This document shows, one piece after another, positions 1-11,349 of a DNA stretch of 64,000 nucleotides (position 1 is the first letter of the stretch; every line of letters starts with the position of its first letter). Made by a program: the position numbers and the translations under genes. Under the pieces are notes generated by a model that was given only the letters and a program-made list of their open reading frames with translations, made no database searches and was not told the origin of the DNA. Origin of the DNA: Saprospiraceae bacterium UBA2329 (GTDB lineage Bacteria; Bacteroidota; Bacteroidia; Chitinophagales; Saprospiraceae); NCBI GenBank assembly GCA_002344975.1, contig DDUV01000057.1:18013-82012 (forward strand), written 5' to 3'.

Positions 1-447
1 GGACATGACAAACTGAAAGCGGAATTGGAAGACCTCAAAACCAGAGGCCGTGATGAAGCCGCCCGCGCCATTGCCGAGGCTCGCGAAAAAGGCGACCTTT
101 CGGAAAATGCAGAATATGATGCCGCCAAAAATGCACAGGGCATGCTGGAGTTGCGCATCAATGAGTTGGAAAAAGTGATGGCCAATGCCAGAATTTTAGA
201 TGGTTCGCATCTGGATGAGTCAAAAGTGACGGTACTGTCCAATGTGACCATCCGCAACTTGAAGACCATGAAAGAAATGTCTTATAAATTGGTTTCCGAG
301 TCGGAGGCCGACCTGAAGGCTGGCCGTGTGTCGGTCAGCTCGCCTATGGGCGCCGGGTTGTTGGGCAAGACGGTAGGCGATTTGGCTGTGGTAGAAACGC
401 CGCGTGGCAATATGGAATTTGAAATTGTCAATATCTCAATTGATTGA
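1..447 (+). CDS. greA: Transcription elongation factor GreA (5' end outside window)
   Basis: GreA enters the secondary channel of RNA polymerase and stimulates cleavage of backtracked transcripts. The reading frame is already open at base 1 (GHDKLKAELEDLK...), so only about the last 148 residues are visible and the start lies upstream; the family is usually about 158 residues. Visible residues 29-39, EKGDLSENAEY, are the coiled-coil tip whose acidic residues act at the polymerase active site. The C-terminal FKBP-like domain shows SPMGAGLLGKTVGD and ends in EFEIVNISID. The next gene starts 4 bases after the stop, so the two are probably co-transcribed. Family assignment is secure; an internal TTG at base 25 is not a credible start because homology continues upstream of it. 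Confidence 0.95.
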   Translation, partial: GHDKLKAELEDLKTRGRDEAARAIAEAREKGDLSENAEYDAAKNAQGMLELRINELEKVMANARILDGSHLDESKVTVLSNVTIRNLKTMKEMSYKLVSESEADLKAGRVSVSSPMGAGLLGKTVGDLAVVETPRGNMEFEIVNISID

Positions 448-451
448 TCTC

Positions 452-844
452 ATGCCGAGCATTTTCTCCCGTATTGTAGCCGGCGAGATTCCTTGCCACA
501 AAATTGCCGAAACAGAAGAATATCTGGCCTTTTTGGATGTCAATCCGCGCGCTGTGGGGCACACGTTGGTCATTCCCAAGTTGGAGACCGATTACATCTT
601 CGACATGGAAGACAAGGCGCTGGCGGGCTTGATGGTGTTTGCAAAGCGCGTAGCCCGCGCTGTTGAGGCGGCTGTACCCTGCGCCCGCATCGGGGTGGCG
701 GTCATTGGTTTGGAAGTGCCGCATACGCATGTACATTTGGTGCCGCTCAATCGCATCGCTGATCTGAGTTTCGAGCGTCCGCCGATTGCCCTCACACAAG
801 AGGAACTGGCTGCGACCGCCGCTCGAATCCGGGCCGCGCTGTAA
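452..844 (+). CDS. HIT family nucleotide-binding hydrolase
   Basis: A 130-residue HIT (histidine triad) protein, the family that hydrolyses nucleotide phosphoramidates and related adenosine conjugates. The signature HTHVHLV is at residues 91-97 and fits H-x-H-x-H-x-x, with the middle His as expected nucleophile. The N-terminal SIFSRIVAGEIPCHKI and GHTLVIPK segments are typical of the Hint branch. ATG 452 is chosen because homology begins at MPSIFSRIV; an upstream in-frame ATG at 404 lies inside greA and would add 16 unrelated residues. It follows greA after 4 bases and is closed by a strong terminator, so greA-HIT looks like a transcription unit. The exact substrate cannot be told from sequence. 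Confidence 0.93.
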   Translation: MPSIFSRIVAGEIPCHKIAETEEYLAFLDVNPRAVGHTLVIPKLETDYIFDMEDKALAGLMVFAKRVARAVEAAVPCARIGVAVIGLEVPHTHVHLVPLNRIADLSFERPPIALTQEELAATAARIRAAL

Positions 845-864
845 CGGCAACTTGAGTTTCCGGG

Positions 865-900
865 AAACGGGTATCTGCTTAGGTGGGTACCCGTTTTTTT
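865..900 (+). terminator. Intrinsic terminator of the greA-HIT unit
   Basis: AAACGGGTA (865-873) pairs with TACCCGTTT (888-896) around a 14-base loop and runs into seven T residues (894-900). It lies 21 bases after the HIT stop codon. Confidence 0.85.
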
Positions 901-1233
901 GTGCCTGTATTTCAGGGCGCTATGGAGGGTGGCGCTGCCGTTGGTATGGCTTTGGGCAAGGTGCTGAATAGTAGTTATGAAAATTTATATATTTTTTTAT
1001 ACATTGATTTACAGCGTTTTGTGTGTTTTTTATGGCGCTGTATCCTGTCTTTTTTAAAATTGGTATCATTTTTGGTTTAGATGAAGGGTAGTTAGTTCAT
1101 CCCAAAATTTTCCGGGAAACGTACCGACAAAAGGATGTGCGGCTGAAGTACCGCGTATGTACGGCGGCCAGTCATCCTTATGTCTGAAATGAACCGGGGT
1201 TTATTCCTTCATCATCCAAAACAATGTTGTGCT
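901..1233. other. AT-rich intergenic region without a recognisable gene
   Basis: About 330 bases between the HIT terminator and the large secreted protein. Bases 975-1075 are strongly AT-rich, which would suit an upstream promoter or leader for the 1.8-kaa gene. I found no TAnnTTTG element, RNA gene or convincing ORF. A short open frame at 1180-1233 is in frame with the downstream gene and is discussed there as an alternative start. Confidence 0.4.
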
Positions 1234-4200
1234 ATGAGACACGCAACAATTTTCACAAAAGCCTCCCTGAACAAACTGATGCTGCCGGCGCTGCTCGCTT
1301 CGGTCGTGTTATTGGGGAGTGCGGGCCTGAAGACCAACGCTTTTGAAGCGGTATGGACTTTTTTGACGGACCCGCCGATCATTTACCGGGGTACTGTCTC
1401 CGGTGCAACGCCGCCCTGCAACTGCCTCAACAACGCCACGAACCTGGTGAACGGGCAGTTTCAGGACACGCTCACCATTGCGTCCAATCCGGGAGAAATC
1501 TGGACCATTACGACAGCCAATGGTTTGTTCAGTGTTTCCAGTCCGGCGCCGCCGATGGCTCCTTTTCCTATCGGGATGGGAGCGCAGTTTGCTGAAACGG
1601 CCCCCGGATCGGGTGTTTATCGCCTGATTGTGAGGCATGTGGATGCAGTTGGTTTTTCGCTGACGGTGACCAACAACCTCAACGAAAGCGTGAGCCTGAG
1701 TGCCGCCTGCCACTACCCCAATCCGCAGATAGTGGGTCTGAACAGCCAATACTGCATCACCAGTTTACCGGTGCCGCTGCAAGGCAACGCCGGCGCGGGG
1801 GTAGCAGGTAGCGGTACGTTCCGGGTTAACGGCGTTGTTGCTACGGAGTTCGATCCGAGCATTTACCCGCCGGGTTCGTCGCAAACCATCACCTACACAT
1901 TTGATGCCGGTACGGGTGCTGTAAACAACCCGAACGACCCAGCCTGTTCAGCTACCATTACGCAAACCGTAAACATCAGCAATGTACCCTGGCCGGCGGG
2001 CATTACCTTCCTCAACGTGCCGCTCAACAACCAGTGCTACACGGTGATAACGCCGTTTATGACTTTGTCCGACCTCAATGCCTACCCCTGCATGGACGAC
2101 TTCTATGTGGTGGTATTTGATGTGCCGGGCAACCCCATAGGCGACACTATTGGTTCAGAATGGGTAGGATTTACGTTGCGCGCTGTAACGTATTCATATA
2201 ATGGTCTTTTTGAGGTGGAAAGCTTCCTCACTTTTGAGGATGAAATAGACCCCAATATCACCTGCCCGCCGCCGGCAACTACGGGTGTCATCACGAGAAA
2301 CCGGCAAACGATTTCCAACACCTTGTCTGGTGCAGACCCGACGATTGCGCTTTCGGATTTCAGTTGTTTCCGGGGCCAGACGAACCCCGCTATGGGCAAC
2401 CACCGCTACGACCTCCACACCTTCACGGTAAGTGCTGCGAACAAGTATATCTTCGACCTGACGCCGCAGTTCGGCAGAGGGGTGGGCGTGTTGTACCAGG
2501 GCGCGTTCAATCCGGCGTTTCCGTGTATGAACGTGATAGACATGGGCCGCGACAGCATGCTCTTTATGTTTATGTCCCCCGATTCGATGATGCGCCTGAC
2601 GGCCAATCTGGTGCCCAACCAAATCTACACACTGCTGACGAGTTCGGAGCAACCGGGGGCTTTGGGAGCATACTCCTGGAATATCTATACAAATTTCACG
2701 GGCGCGCTCAACAACCTGCCGATTACCACCATTCAAGACACTTTTGATTTGGTTTGCAACGATACCGACTCACTTTTCAACAACCCGCGCAGCTTGTCCA
2801 TCACCGGGTCGCCCATTGCTGTTGATAACTGCAACAACGTGACGGTAACGTTTACAGATACCCGCCAGAACAACGGCAACTGCGGCCCGCAAGTCATTAC
2901 GCGCACATTTACAGCTACCGACCCATCGGGCAACAGCCGCACCTGCCAGCAAACCATCACAGTGCGCAAACCCCGCATCGGCGACCTCAAATTTCCGCCG
3001 CTCAGCACGGTCATTGAGTGCAGCACCAACTACCAGACAACGCCTACCGGCAATCCGCACCCCTCTGCTACCGGGTATCCTTACATTGAAACGGCTTTTG
3101 GCATTTACTACATCAATCCGGTATTTTGCAACCTGTCGGCTACCTGGCAAGACGAACCGAGGGTGCTGAACGATAACAACCCGAACGTTTATACTTTCTT
3201 GCGCCGCTGGACGGTGTTCAACGACTGCGTGCCCGGCGAATTTACTACCTACAATCAGGTGATTCGCGTGGACGACTTCTCGCCCCCGATCATTTCCTGC
3301 CCGGTGGGTATTGATCAGAATGGCGACGGCACCCCCGATCCGCCGGTATTCTCCACGGGCGACACAGAATGTACCGCCGTAGTGCAGGTAATGCCGCCGG
3401 TCATCACCGATAATTGCAGCAACGTGACCTACATGACCGTCATCATCTCTGAGGTAAGGGTGCCCATTCTCAGTCCGCAGGGTGTGATATTGGGTTACAA
3501 CACGCAGCTCGTTCCACGCGATACCATCCGGCCGGGGCAAACCCCCATCGTGAGCGGCCTCCCCATCGGTACGCACCGCTTCCGGTACATTGCCACCGAT
3601 GCCAGAGGGAATATGAGCCAGGTGGACTGCCCGTTCTATGTCATTGATGATGTACAGCCTACCGCTATATGCGACGACAATCTGATTGTAGCCATCGGCA
3701 GCAACAGCTTCGGGCGCGTATTCGCTCAGGATGTAAACGAAGGCAGCAACGACAACTGCGGTATTGCCACCATAGAAGTACGGCGCAGATACGACCGCGA
3801 CCCGGAAACCTGTCTCAATGTGACGCCTTACTACTCCAACTGGGGACCCTCGGTGGACCTTACTTGCTGTGACGTAGGCAGAATGGTCATCATTGAACTG
3901 CGCGTAACCGACTTGTCGGGCAATATCAACGTATGCGTCAGCGAATTGACCGTGAGCGATAATACCCGCCCGGTGTGTATGGCGCCGCCGGCACGTACCA
4001 TCGCTTGCGACTCGCTGCCACAAGGTTTCAACCCGGCGGATACGCTGATGCTGCGCAATATGTTCGGCGCACCCATTGCGGTGGACAACTGCATCGGCGC
4101 CTATTCGGAAGAGTTGAACCCAATTGTGAACATCGCCGATTGCGGCAACGGTACCATTGTGCGCCGTTTCCGGGCCAGAGATGCATCGGGCAATACCTCT

Positions 4201-6651
4201 TCCAACACCTGCCAGCAGATCATTACCATTAATTTGGCACACAACTACACGATTCGCTTCCCCAAAGATGCTCAGGCAGAGTGCGGCTTGCCGGAAGTGG
4301 ATACGCTTATTGTTCAAGCTGCGGGCTGTTCCAATATGGCCATCAGCGTTACCAATGAGCGGTTCACAGCCTCGGAGGGCGCTTGTTTCAAAATATTCAG
4401 AACGTACCGGGTCATCAACTGGTGCGAGTACAACGGAAGCGATGAACCGTTGATAGTCAACAGAGAAGAGGATTGCGATAACGTAGGAGGAGATGAAGAT
4501 GTGTGGGTATTGCGTCGCCCAAATCAGACCTATATAGATCGCAACAACAACCACGCCGACAACATACCGGCGGCCAATACACGCGGCACGGCCTGCGGTA
4601 GTCCAAGTAATCCGGCAGGGTACTGGCGAACCGTACAATCTAAAGGGTACTGGCAATACACGCAAGTCATCAAAGTGTTTGATACGACTCGTCCGACAGC
4701 TACTTTCGCAGCGCCTGATACGGCCTGCACAGTGGGCACTGCCTGCACCGCTTTGGTCTCGGCCAATTTTACGGTCAATGAAGGCTGCTCGCCCAATGAC
4801 GTTACCGTGCAAGTATTCGCAGATTTGTTCTCAGACGGCGTAAACGACAGCGAGATCACAGGAGCGGGTATTTCGGGCAGCTATCCGAGCTACTTAATTA
4901 CGGGCACCTTCCCCATCGGCAGCCACCGTTTTGTGGTCAACCTCCGCGACGGGTGCGGCAATACCAACGCCATTACCATTCCTTTTGTCGTGATTGACTG
5001 CGTTGGCCCTGCGCCCGTTTGCGCTGCCGGCATGACGGCTGTGCTCATGCCCTTGCCGCCGAACACCGATGCCGACGGCGACGGCGACTTCGACCGGGGG
5101 GCAGTTACTCTGCAAGCTGTTGATTTCGTCGGTAGTCCCATTCCCGCCGATTGCAGCGGCCCAGTGCGCGTGTCCATCAATAGAGCCGGTCAGATTCCAT
5201 CGCCCAACCAAACTGCTTTGGTGTTGACCTGCGACAATCTGGGTACCAATATCATCGAAATTTATGCCTGGGACAGCGCCAACAACCCGCGCCGGGTGCA
5301 GCCCAACGGCACGCTGGGCGGAGCAAACTTTGGATTCTGCCAGACTTTCGTCATCGTGCAGGCCAATACCGGTGTCAACTGTGGCGGCTCTACGGCCATG
5401 GGCGCTATTGCAGGCGGTATTTTTAGTGAAAACGGCAACCCGGTTCAGTCGGTGGACGTGAACCTGAGCGGGTACATGACGCAAAGTATTCAGACAGAGG
5501 CCGATGGCCAATATGAAGCAGAAGACCTGCCCAGCGGTGAATCATACACTGTGACGCCGGTGTGTGATCTCAATGCCATCAATGGGGTTTCTACTTTCGA
5601 CGTGATTCTCATTACCCGCCATATTTTGGGTACGCAATTGCTCGACTCGCCGTACAAGCTCATCGCTGCCGATGTGAACAATTCCAAGTCTATTTCAACA
5701 TTAGATATCATACAGTTGCGCCGCCTGATTCTGGGCCTCACCACCAGCTTCCAGGGCAATACGAGCTGGCGATTTGTGGACGCCGACTTTGTGTTCCCCA
5801 ATGAGGCCAACCCCTGGCAAACGCCCTTCCCTGAACTCATTCAGGTGGGCAACCTGCAAGGCAGCCTCAATGGGCGCAACTTCATCGCCATCAAAGTGGG
5901 CGACGTGAACGGCAACGCCATCCTCAATGCCAATCAGGTGGAAGACCGCAGCGTGGCAGGTACTTTCACGCTGTACTCAGAAGCACTTGACATGGTACAA
6001 AATGAAGAACTGACCGTGCCCATCACGGCCCGCAACTGGCAAGGCATAGACGGTTTCCAAATGACGATTGAGTTTGATGCAGAAAAGCTGGAGTTCCTCG
6101 ATGTAGTATATGGCGTCATCGGTGCAGAGCATGTAGGCACTGCTATGGTGGACCGCGGCATGATTACCGTGAGCTGGAACCGTCAGGGCAACAACGTGGC
6201 TAATGGCGCCGACCCCTCAGTGGAAGGCGAGGCATTGTTCTGGCTGTCGTTCAAACCCAAGACAGGCGGTAAGATAGAGCAGGCATTGGCTGTCAACTCC
6301 CGCTACGCCCGTGCCGAGGCTTATGATCCGCAAGGCGCGCTGTTGGATGTGGCGCTGCAATTTGAACGCGCACAGCAAAAAGAAGAGCGCTTCGAGTTGT
6401 ACCAAAATCAGCCCAACCCGTTCAACAGCCAAACCATGATCGGTTTCAGGCTGCCCGAAGACGACTTCTTCACCCTGCGCATACACGATGCAGGCGGTAA
6501 AGTCATCAAGGAACAACGCGGTTATTTCGAGGCTGGCTACAACCAAATGTGGCTACATGCCGCCGACCTCCCGGCTTCCGGTCTGGTCTTTTACACCCTG
6601 ACTTCAGGCACCCATTCTGCCACGCGCAAAATGGTGATCATAAAGGAATAA
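1234..6651 (+). CDS. Giant secreted protein with HYR-like, dockerin-like and cohesin-like regions; T9SS type A sorting domain
   Basis: About 1805 residues from ATG 1234, which puts a basic N-terminus and hydrophobic stretch (LMLPALLASVVLLGSAG) at the start as a signal peptide; ATG 1180 would add 18 residues in front of it. Most of the body is Cys-rich beta domains of HYR-like type, recognised by recurring phrases such as TATDPSGNSRTCQQTITV and DNCGIATIEV. Around residue 1380 (GAIAGGIFSENGNPVQSVDV) is a carboxypeptidase-regulatory-like fold. It is followed near 1445-1500 by two dockerin-like Ca-binding repeats (NGVSTFDVILITRHILG; DVNNSKSISTLDIIQLRRL). A cohesin-like domain sits near 1575-1690, and a type A type IX sorting domain (QNQPNPFNSQT) ends the protein. 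Expected to be exported and anchored or released at the cell surface. A terminator follows. Function beyond surface or adhesin-like role is unknown. Confidence 0.85.
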   Translation: MRHATIFTKASLNKLMLPALLASVVLLGSAGLKTNAFEAVWTFLTDPPIIYRGTVSGATPPCNCLNNATNLVNGQFQDTLTIASNPGEIWTITTANGLFSVSSPAPPMAPFPIGMGAQFAETAPGSGVYRLIVRHVDAVGFSLTVTNNLNESVSLSAACHYPNPQIVGLNSQYCITSLPVPLQGNAGAGVAGSGTFRVNGVVATEFDPSIYPPGSSQTITYTFDAGTGAVNNPNDPACSATITQTVNISNVPWPAGITFLNVPLNNQCYTVITPFMTLSDLNAYPCMDDFYVVVFDVPGNPIGDTIGSEWVGFTLRAVTYSYNGLFEVESFLTFEDEIDPNITCPPPATTGVITRNRQTISNTLSGADPTIALSDFSCFRGQTNPAMGNHRYDLHTFTVSAANKYIFDLTPQFGRGVGVLYQGAFNPAFPCMNVIDMGRDSMLFMFMSPDSMMRLTANLVPNQIYTLLTSSEQPGALGAYSWNIYTNFTGALNNLPITTIQDTFDLVCNDTDSLFNNPRSLSITGSPIAVDNCNNVTVTFTDTRQNNGNCGPQVITRTFTATDPSGNSRTCQQTITVRKPRIGDLKFPPLSTVIECSTNYQTTPTGNPHPSATGYPYIETAFGIYYINPVFCNLSATWQDEPRVLNDNNPNVYTFLRRWTVFNDCVPGEFTTYNQVIRVDDFSPPIISCPVGIDQNGDGTPDPPVFSTGDTECTAVVQVMPPVITDNCSNVTYMTVIISEVRVPILSPQGVILGYNTQLVPRDTIRPGQTPIVSGLPIGTHRFRYIATDARGNMSQVDCPFYVIDDVQPTAICDDNLIVAIGSNSFGRVFAQDVNEGSNDNCGIATIEVRRRYDRDPETCLNVTPYYSNWGPSVDLTCCDVGRMVIIELRVTDLSGNINVCVSELTVSDNTRPVCMAPPARTIACDSLPQGFNPADTLMLRNMFGAPIAVDNCIGAYSEELNPIVNIADCGNGTIVRRFRARDASGNTSSNTCQQIITINLAHNYTIRFPKDAQAECGLPEVDTLIVQAAGCSNMAISVTNERFTASEGACFKIFRTYRVINWCEYNGSDEPLIVNREEDCDNVGGDEDVWVLRRPNQTYIDRNNNHADNIPAANTRGTACGSPSNPAGYWRTVQSKGYWQYTQVIKVFDTTRPTATFAAPDTACTVGTACTALVSANFTVNEGCSPNDVTVQVFADLFSDGVNDSEITGAGISGSYPSYLITGTFPIGSHRFVVNLRDGCGNTNAITIPFVVIDCVGPAPVCAAGMTAVLMPLPPNTDADGDGDFDRGAVTLQAVDFVGSPIPADCSGPVRVSINRAGQIPSPNQTALVLTCDNLGTNIIEIYAWDSANNPRRVQPNGTLGGANFGFCQTFVIVQANTGVNCGGSTAMGAIAGGIFSENGNPVQSVDVNLSGYMTQSIQTEADGQYEAEDLPSGESYTVTPVCDLNAINGVSTFDVILITRHILGTQLLDSPYKLIAADVNNSKSISTLDIIQLRRLILGLTTSFQGNTSWRFVDADFVFPNEANPWQTPFPELIQVGNLQGSLNGRNFIAIKVGDVNGNAILNANQVEDRSVAGTFTLYSEALDMVQNEELTVPITARNWQGIDGFQMTIEFDAEKLEFLDVVYGVIGAEHVGTAMVDRGMITVSWNRQGNNVANGADPSVEGEALFWLSFKPKTGGKIEQALAVNSRYARAEAYDPQGALLDVALQFERAQQKEERFELYQNQPNPFNSQTMIGFRLPEDDFFTLRIHDAGGKVIKEQRGYFEAGYNQMWLHAADLPASGLVFYTLTSGTHSATRKMVIIKE

Positions 6652-6690
6652 CATGATGAGGGATTTGTTGGAATAATGATACCAACTTCA

Positions 6691-6734
6691 AAAGCGGGCG
6701 GCTCTCCGATGGGAGGGTCGCCCTTTTGGTTTTT
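6691..6734 (+). terminator. Intrinsic terminator after the giant type A protein
   Basis: GGGCGGCTCTCC (6696-6707) pairs with GGAGGGTCGCCC (6712-6723) with one mismatch and one G-T pair, followed by TTTTGGTTTTTC. It lies 45 bases after the stop at 6651. Confidence 0.75.
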
Positions 6735-6812
6735 CACGATATTTGTACCTTCAAATCAATTTCCAAACTATCTTTACCAATGATTCTTATCCACTGTAAA
6801 GACCATCCAACA

Positions 6813-7886
6813 ATGATCACCATCTCCAAACTGTCTATATTCAGCTTTTTATACAAAACACTGCTTTACTGCTCATTGTGTAGCCTCGCCGGCTGCGCCG
6901 TGCTACCGAGGGGCGATGCCGCCGATGCTGTGCCGCCCGTTCCGCCCGACTATTCCAACCCGGCTTACTGGGCTGCCCTGCCCGATAAAGCCGACCCCGC
7001 CGACCGAACGCCCGCCGGCCTCTCCAACATGCAGGCAAGCGCCCCCGCCGATGTGTTTTTTCTGCATCCTACCACCTACACCGGCGACCGCGGCCACAAC
7101 CAATGGAATGGCCCGGTGAACGACGAGCGCCTGAACCGCAAAACCGACGAAAGTACTATTTTGTATCAGGCCAGCCTGTTCAACGGCGTGGGACGGGTCT
7201 TCGCTCCGCGCTACAGGCAGGCGCATTTGCACTCATATTATGCGCGCAATGCCGCCGAAAAAGCAGCCGCCGAAAAGGCATTTGAATTGGCCTGGCTCGA
7301 CGTGAAAGCTGCATTTGAATACTATCTGGCCCACCATCATCAGGGGCGGCCTATCATCATCGCCTCGCACAGTCAGGGTACTACGCATGCCAAACGTCTG
7401 ATGCGCGAGTTCTTCGACGGCAAGCCCTTGCAAGAACGGCTCGTGGCGGCCTACCTCGTGGGCATTCCCGTAGAAAAAGATTATTTGAAGTCCATTCCGC
7501 CCTGCCAGACGCCCGACGATACCGGCTGTTATTGCACCTGGCGCAGCTTTCGCAAAGGGCATATTCCCAAATGGCACAAAGACGGCAGCCTCATCGCCGT
7601 TACCAACCCGCTCACTTGGACGACGGGCGAGGCGTACGCTCCTGCCGACCTCAACGAGGGCGGGGTTTTATACAATTTCGACAAGATTTTACCCAAGCTG
7701 GCAGATGCCCAAATCCACGACGGACTGCTGTGGGTAACCAAACCGCGCTTTCCGGGCAGCGTCTTCTTCACGAGGCCCAACTACCATGTAGCCGATTATA
7801 ACTTCTACTACCTCAATGTGCGCAACAATGCCATGCGGCGCGTGGAGGCGTTTCGGCAGGCGGGACAGACAGGGGTGAGTAGGTGA
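6813..7886 (+). CDS. DUF3089 alpha/beta-hydrolase lipoprotein
   Basis: A 357-residue exported protein of the DUF3089 family, which has an alpha/beta-hydrolase-like fold. ATG 6813 is preferred because it gives a compact lipoprotein signal (hydrophobic stretch then SLAGC, lipid-modified Cys28); the frame is open back to 6726, but that start overlaps the preceding terminator. SHSQG at residues 185-189 is a nucleophile elbow with Ser187. The DVFFLHPTTY segment after residue 80 and the FFTRPNYHVADYNFYY C-terminus are family features. Substrate unknown. The last four codons (GVSR) and the stop lie in a GGGTGAGT repeat array, so the C-terminus may have been changed by repeat insertion. Confidence 0.8.
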   Translation: MITISKLSIFSFLYKTLLYCSLCSLAGCAVLPRGDAADAVPPVPPDYSNPAYWAALPDKADPADRTPAGLSNMQASAPADVFFLHPTTYTGDRGHNQWNGPVNDERLNRKTDESTILYQASLFNGVGRVFAPRYRQAHLHSYYARNAAEKAAAEKAFELAWLDVKAAFEYYLAHHHQGRPIIIASHSQGTTHAKRLMREFFDGKPLQERLVAAYLVGIPVEKDYLKSIPPCQTPDDTGCYCTWRSFRKGHIPKWHKDGSLIAVTNPLTWTTGEAYAPADLNEGGVLYNFDKILPKLADAQIHDGLLWVTKPRFPGSVFFTRPNYHVADYNFYYLNVRNNAMRRVEAFRQAGQTGVSR

Positions 7887-7933
7887 GGGGTGAGTGGGTG
7901 AGGGGTGAGTGGTGAGTGGGTGAGTGGGTGAGG
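7873..7933 (+). repeat. GGGTGAGT tandem array at a gene 3' end (copy 1)
   Basis: Imperfect tandem copies of an 8-base unit (GGGTGAGT/GGTGAGTG). The array starts inside the last codons of the DUF3089 gene and supplies its stop codon. Related arrays lie at 14262-14344 and 19605-19659, each in the sense direction of the gene it ends. Confidence 0.85.
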
Positions 7934-8039
7934 AGCGAGATGAAAAAAGTGTCGGCTGTTTTCGTCCGGAGACTTATGTTGCTGAAAAATTGCTGTTACG
8001 TTTCTAACTTGCCGCTTTTTACGGAAAACAAAAAACAAC

Positions 8040-10207
<2,168 letters not shown>

Positions 10208-10211
<4 letters not shown>

Positions 10212-11281
10212 GTGAATTCATCGGGCGGCAGCGGCTCTATCAGCCCCAACTGTCGGGCGAAGAGCGCTGCCTCCCGGTAGTTTTTAATGATGTGCATGAC
10301 GATTTCTCCCTGTGCCGATTCGATGAGACGGCTGATGCGAAGGGCGCGCCCCGGAATTTCCACATCGCGGATAAAAATGGCCAGAATGCGCCCCGGAAAA
10401 CTGCGCGCTATTTCCATGTAAATATCAGTATCCCGTTCGCCGCTGTCGCCGATGAGTACGAAGGGCAGGTCGGGGTATGCCGTGATGATGCGGCGGATGT
10501 GATCGGCCTTGTGAGTAGAGGGTTTGCCCCAGAGGCGACGGCCCAGAAAGCCAAAATCCCGCATGAACACAGGGCCTTTGGGCAGCTCATGCAGTTGAAA
10601 AAAATCGCAAAGCAGGTCGTAGAGGTTCCAGGGGCCGTTGGAAACGTAAAAAACCGGATTGTCACAAGTGCCGTCGGGGCCTTTTTGCAGGGCTTGGTAA
10701 AAATCGGCTACCGACTGAAAAGCCTGGCGGCCAAAGGCGTTTTTCACCAAAGTGAGATATACCGCTTTCAGCTTGAGCAGGGAGGTGATGCCTGATTTGA
10801 TGATGGTGTCGTCCACATCGCTGACGATGCCGAAGCGGGCATTGCAGGGCGCCAGCACCTCTCCCGAACATTGGTAATCAAAAATTTCGCCCAGCGTGCC
10901 CAGCAGATGCAGCGAAAAATCGGTCCAGGCATCGTTGCCCGGCTCCAAAGGGTATTGCAGCGGGCCGTCGTAATGAAAGTAGCCATAGTTGTCGCTCACC
11001 AAATGCAGTTTGTTTTTGCCTATGGTGATGTGAATGAGCGCATTGGGAATGGTGAGGCTGCCGAATCGTTTGTAATTGTTGCCCAGATTGCGCCACAGCG
11101 AATCGCCGGGGCTGACCTGAATGCGGCGGTCGCGCAGTACCCGGCCATGCAGATATGCCCGCCCCTGCGAAACAAAGCCGCGAAAAGGGACCACCAGAGC
11201 AGGTCGTCCGGAGCTGTATCGCCGGTAAGACGGGTCTTCGGGCAATATCCAGCGGAAGAGTTTTGTAATCCAGGTAGCCAT
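10208..11281 (-). CDS. App1-type (DUF2183) phosphatase
   Basis: A 357-residue protein with the catalytic domain of yeast App1 phosphatidate phosphatase (DUF2183). The HAD-like nucleophile motif DVDDT is at residues 155-159, followed by IIKSGI and later FYVSNGPWNLYDLL and PFVLIGDSGERDTDIY, which supply the second and fourth HAD motifs. The N-terminal 140 residues are a beta-rich domain usual in bacterial members. Predicted to dephosphorylate phosphatidate or a related phosphoester; the substrate is not shown for bacteria. It is transcribed away from the Wzz-like gene, 68 bases before that gene's start, so the two share a short divergent control region. Its stop overlaps that of the S46 gene. 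Confidence 0.85.
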
Positions 11282-11334
11282 GCGTGGGTAAAGTTATGCA
11301 ATTCATGGAGATATACAGCATCGGGCAAAATATG

Positions 11335-11342
11335 TACTTTTG
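11335..11342 (+). promoter_or_regulatory. TAnnTTTG promoter element, Wzz-like operon
   Basis: TACTTTTG matches the Bacteroidota -7 consensus TAnnTTTG and is followed by CGGC, then ATG at 11350. With only 7 bases between element and start codon, the transcript would be leaderless or nearly so. Confidence 0.6.
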
Positions 11343-11349
11343 CGGCGTC

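Noticed and set aside
2770..4812. 680-codon open frame on the minus strand
   Set aside because: Antisense to the 1.8-kaa secreted protein; Arg/His/Ala-rich nonsense composition without motifs.
7873..7933. CRISPR array
   Set aside because: Units are only 8 bases without spacers. The 153-bp repeats at 30881 are coding. No cas gene is present in the window.
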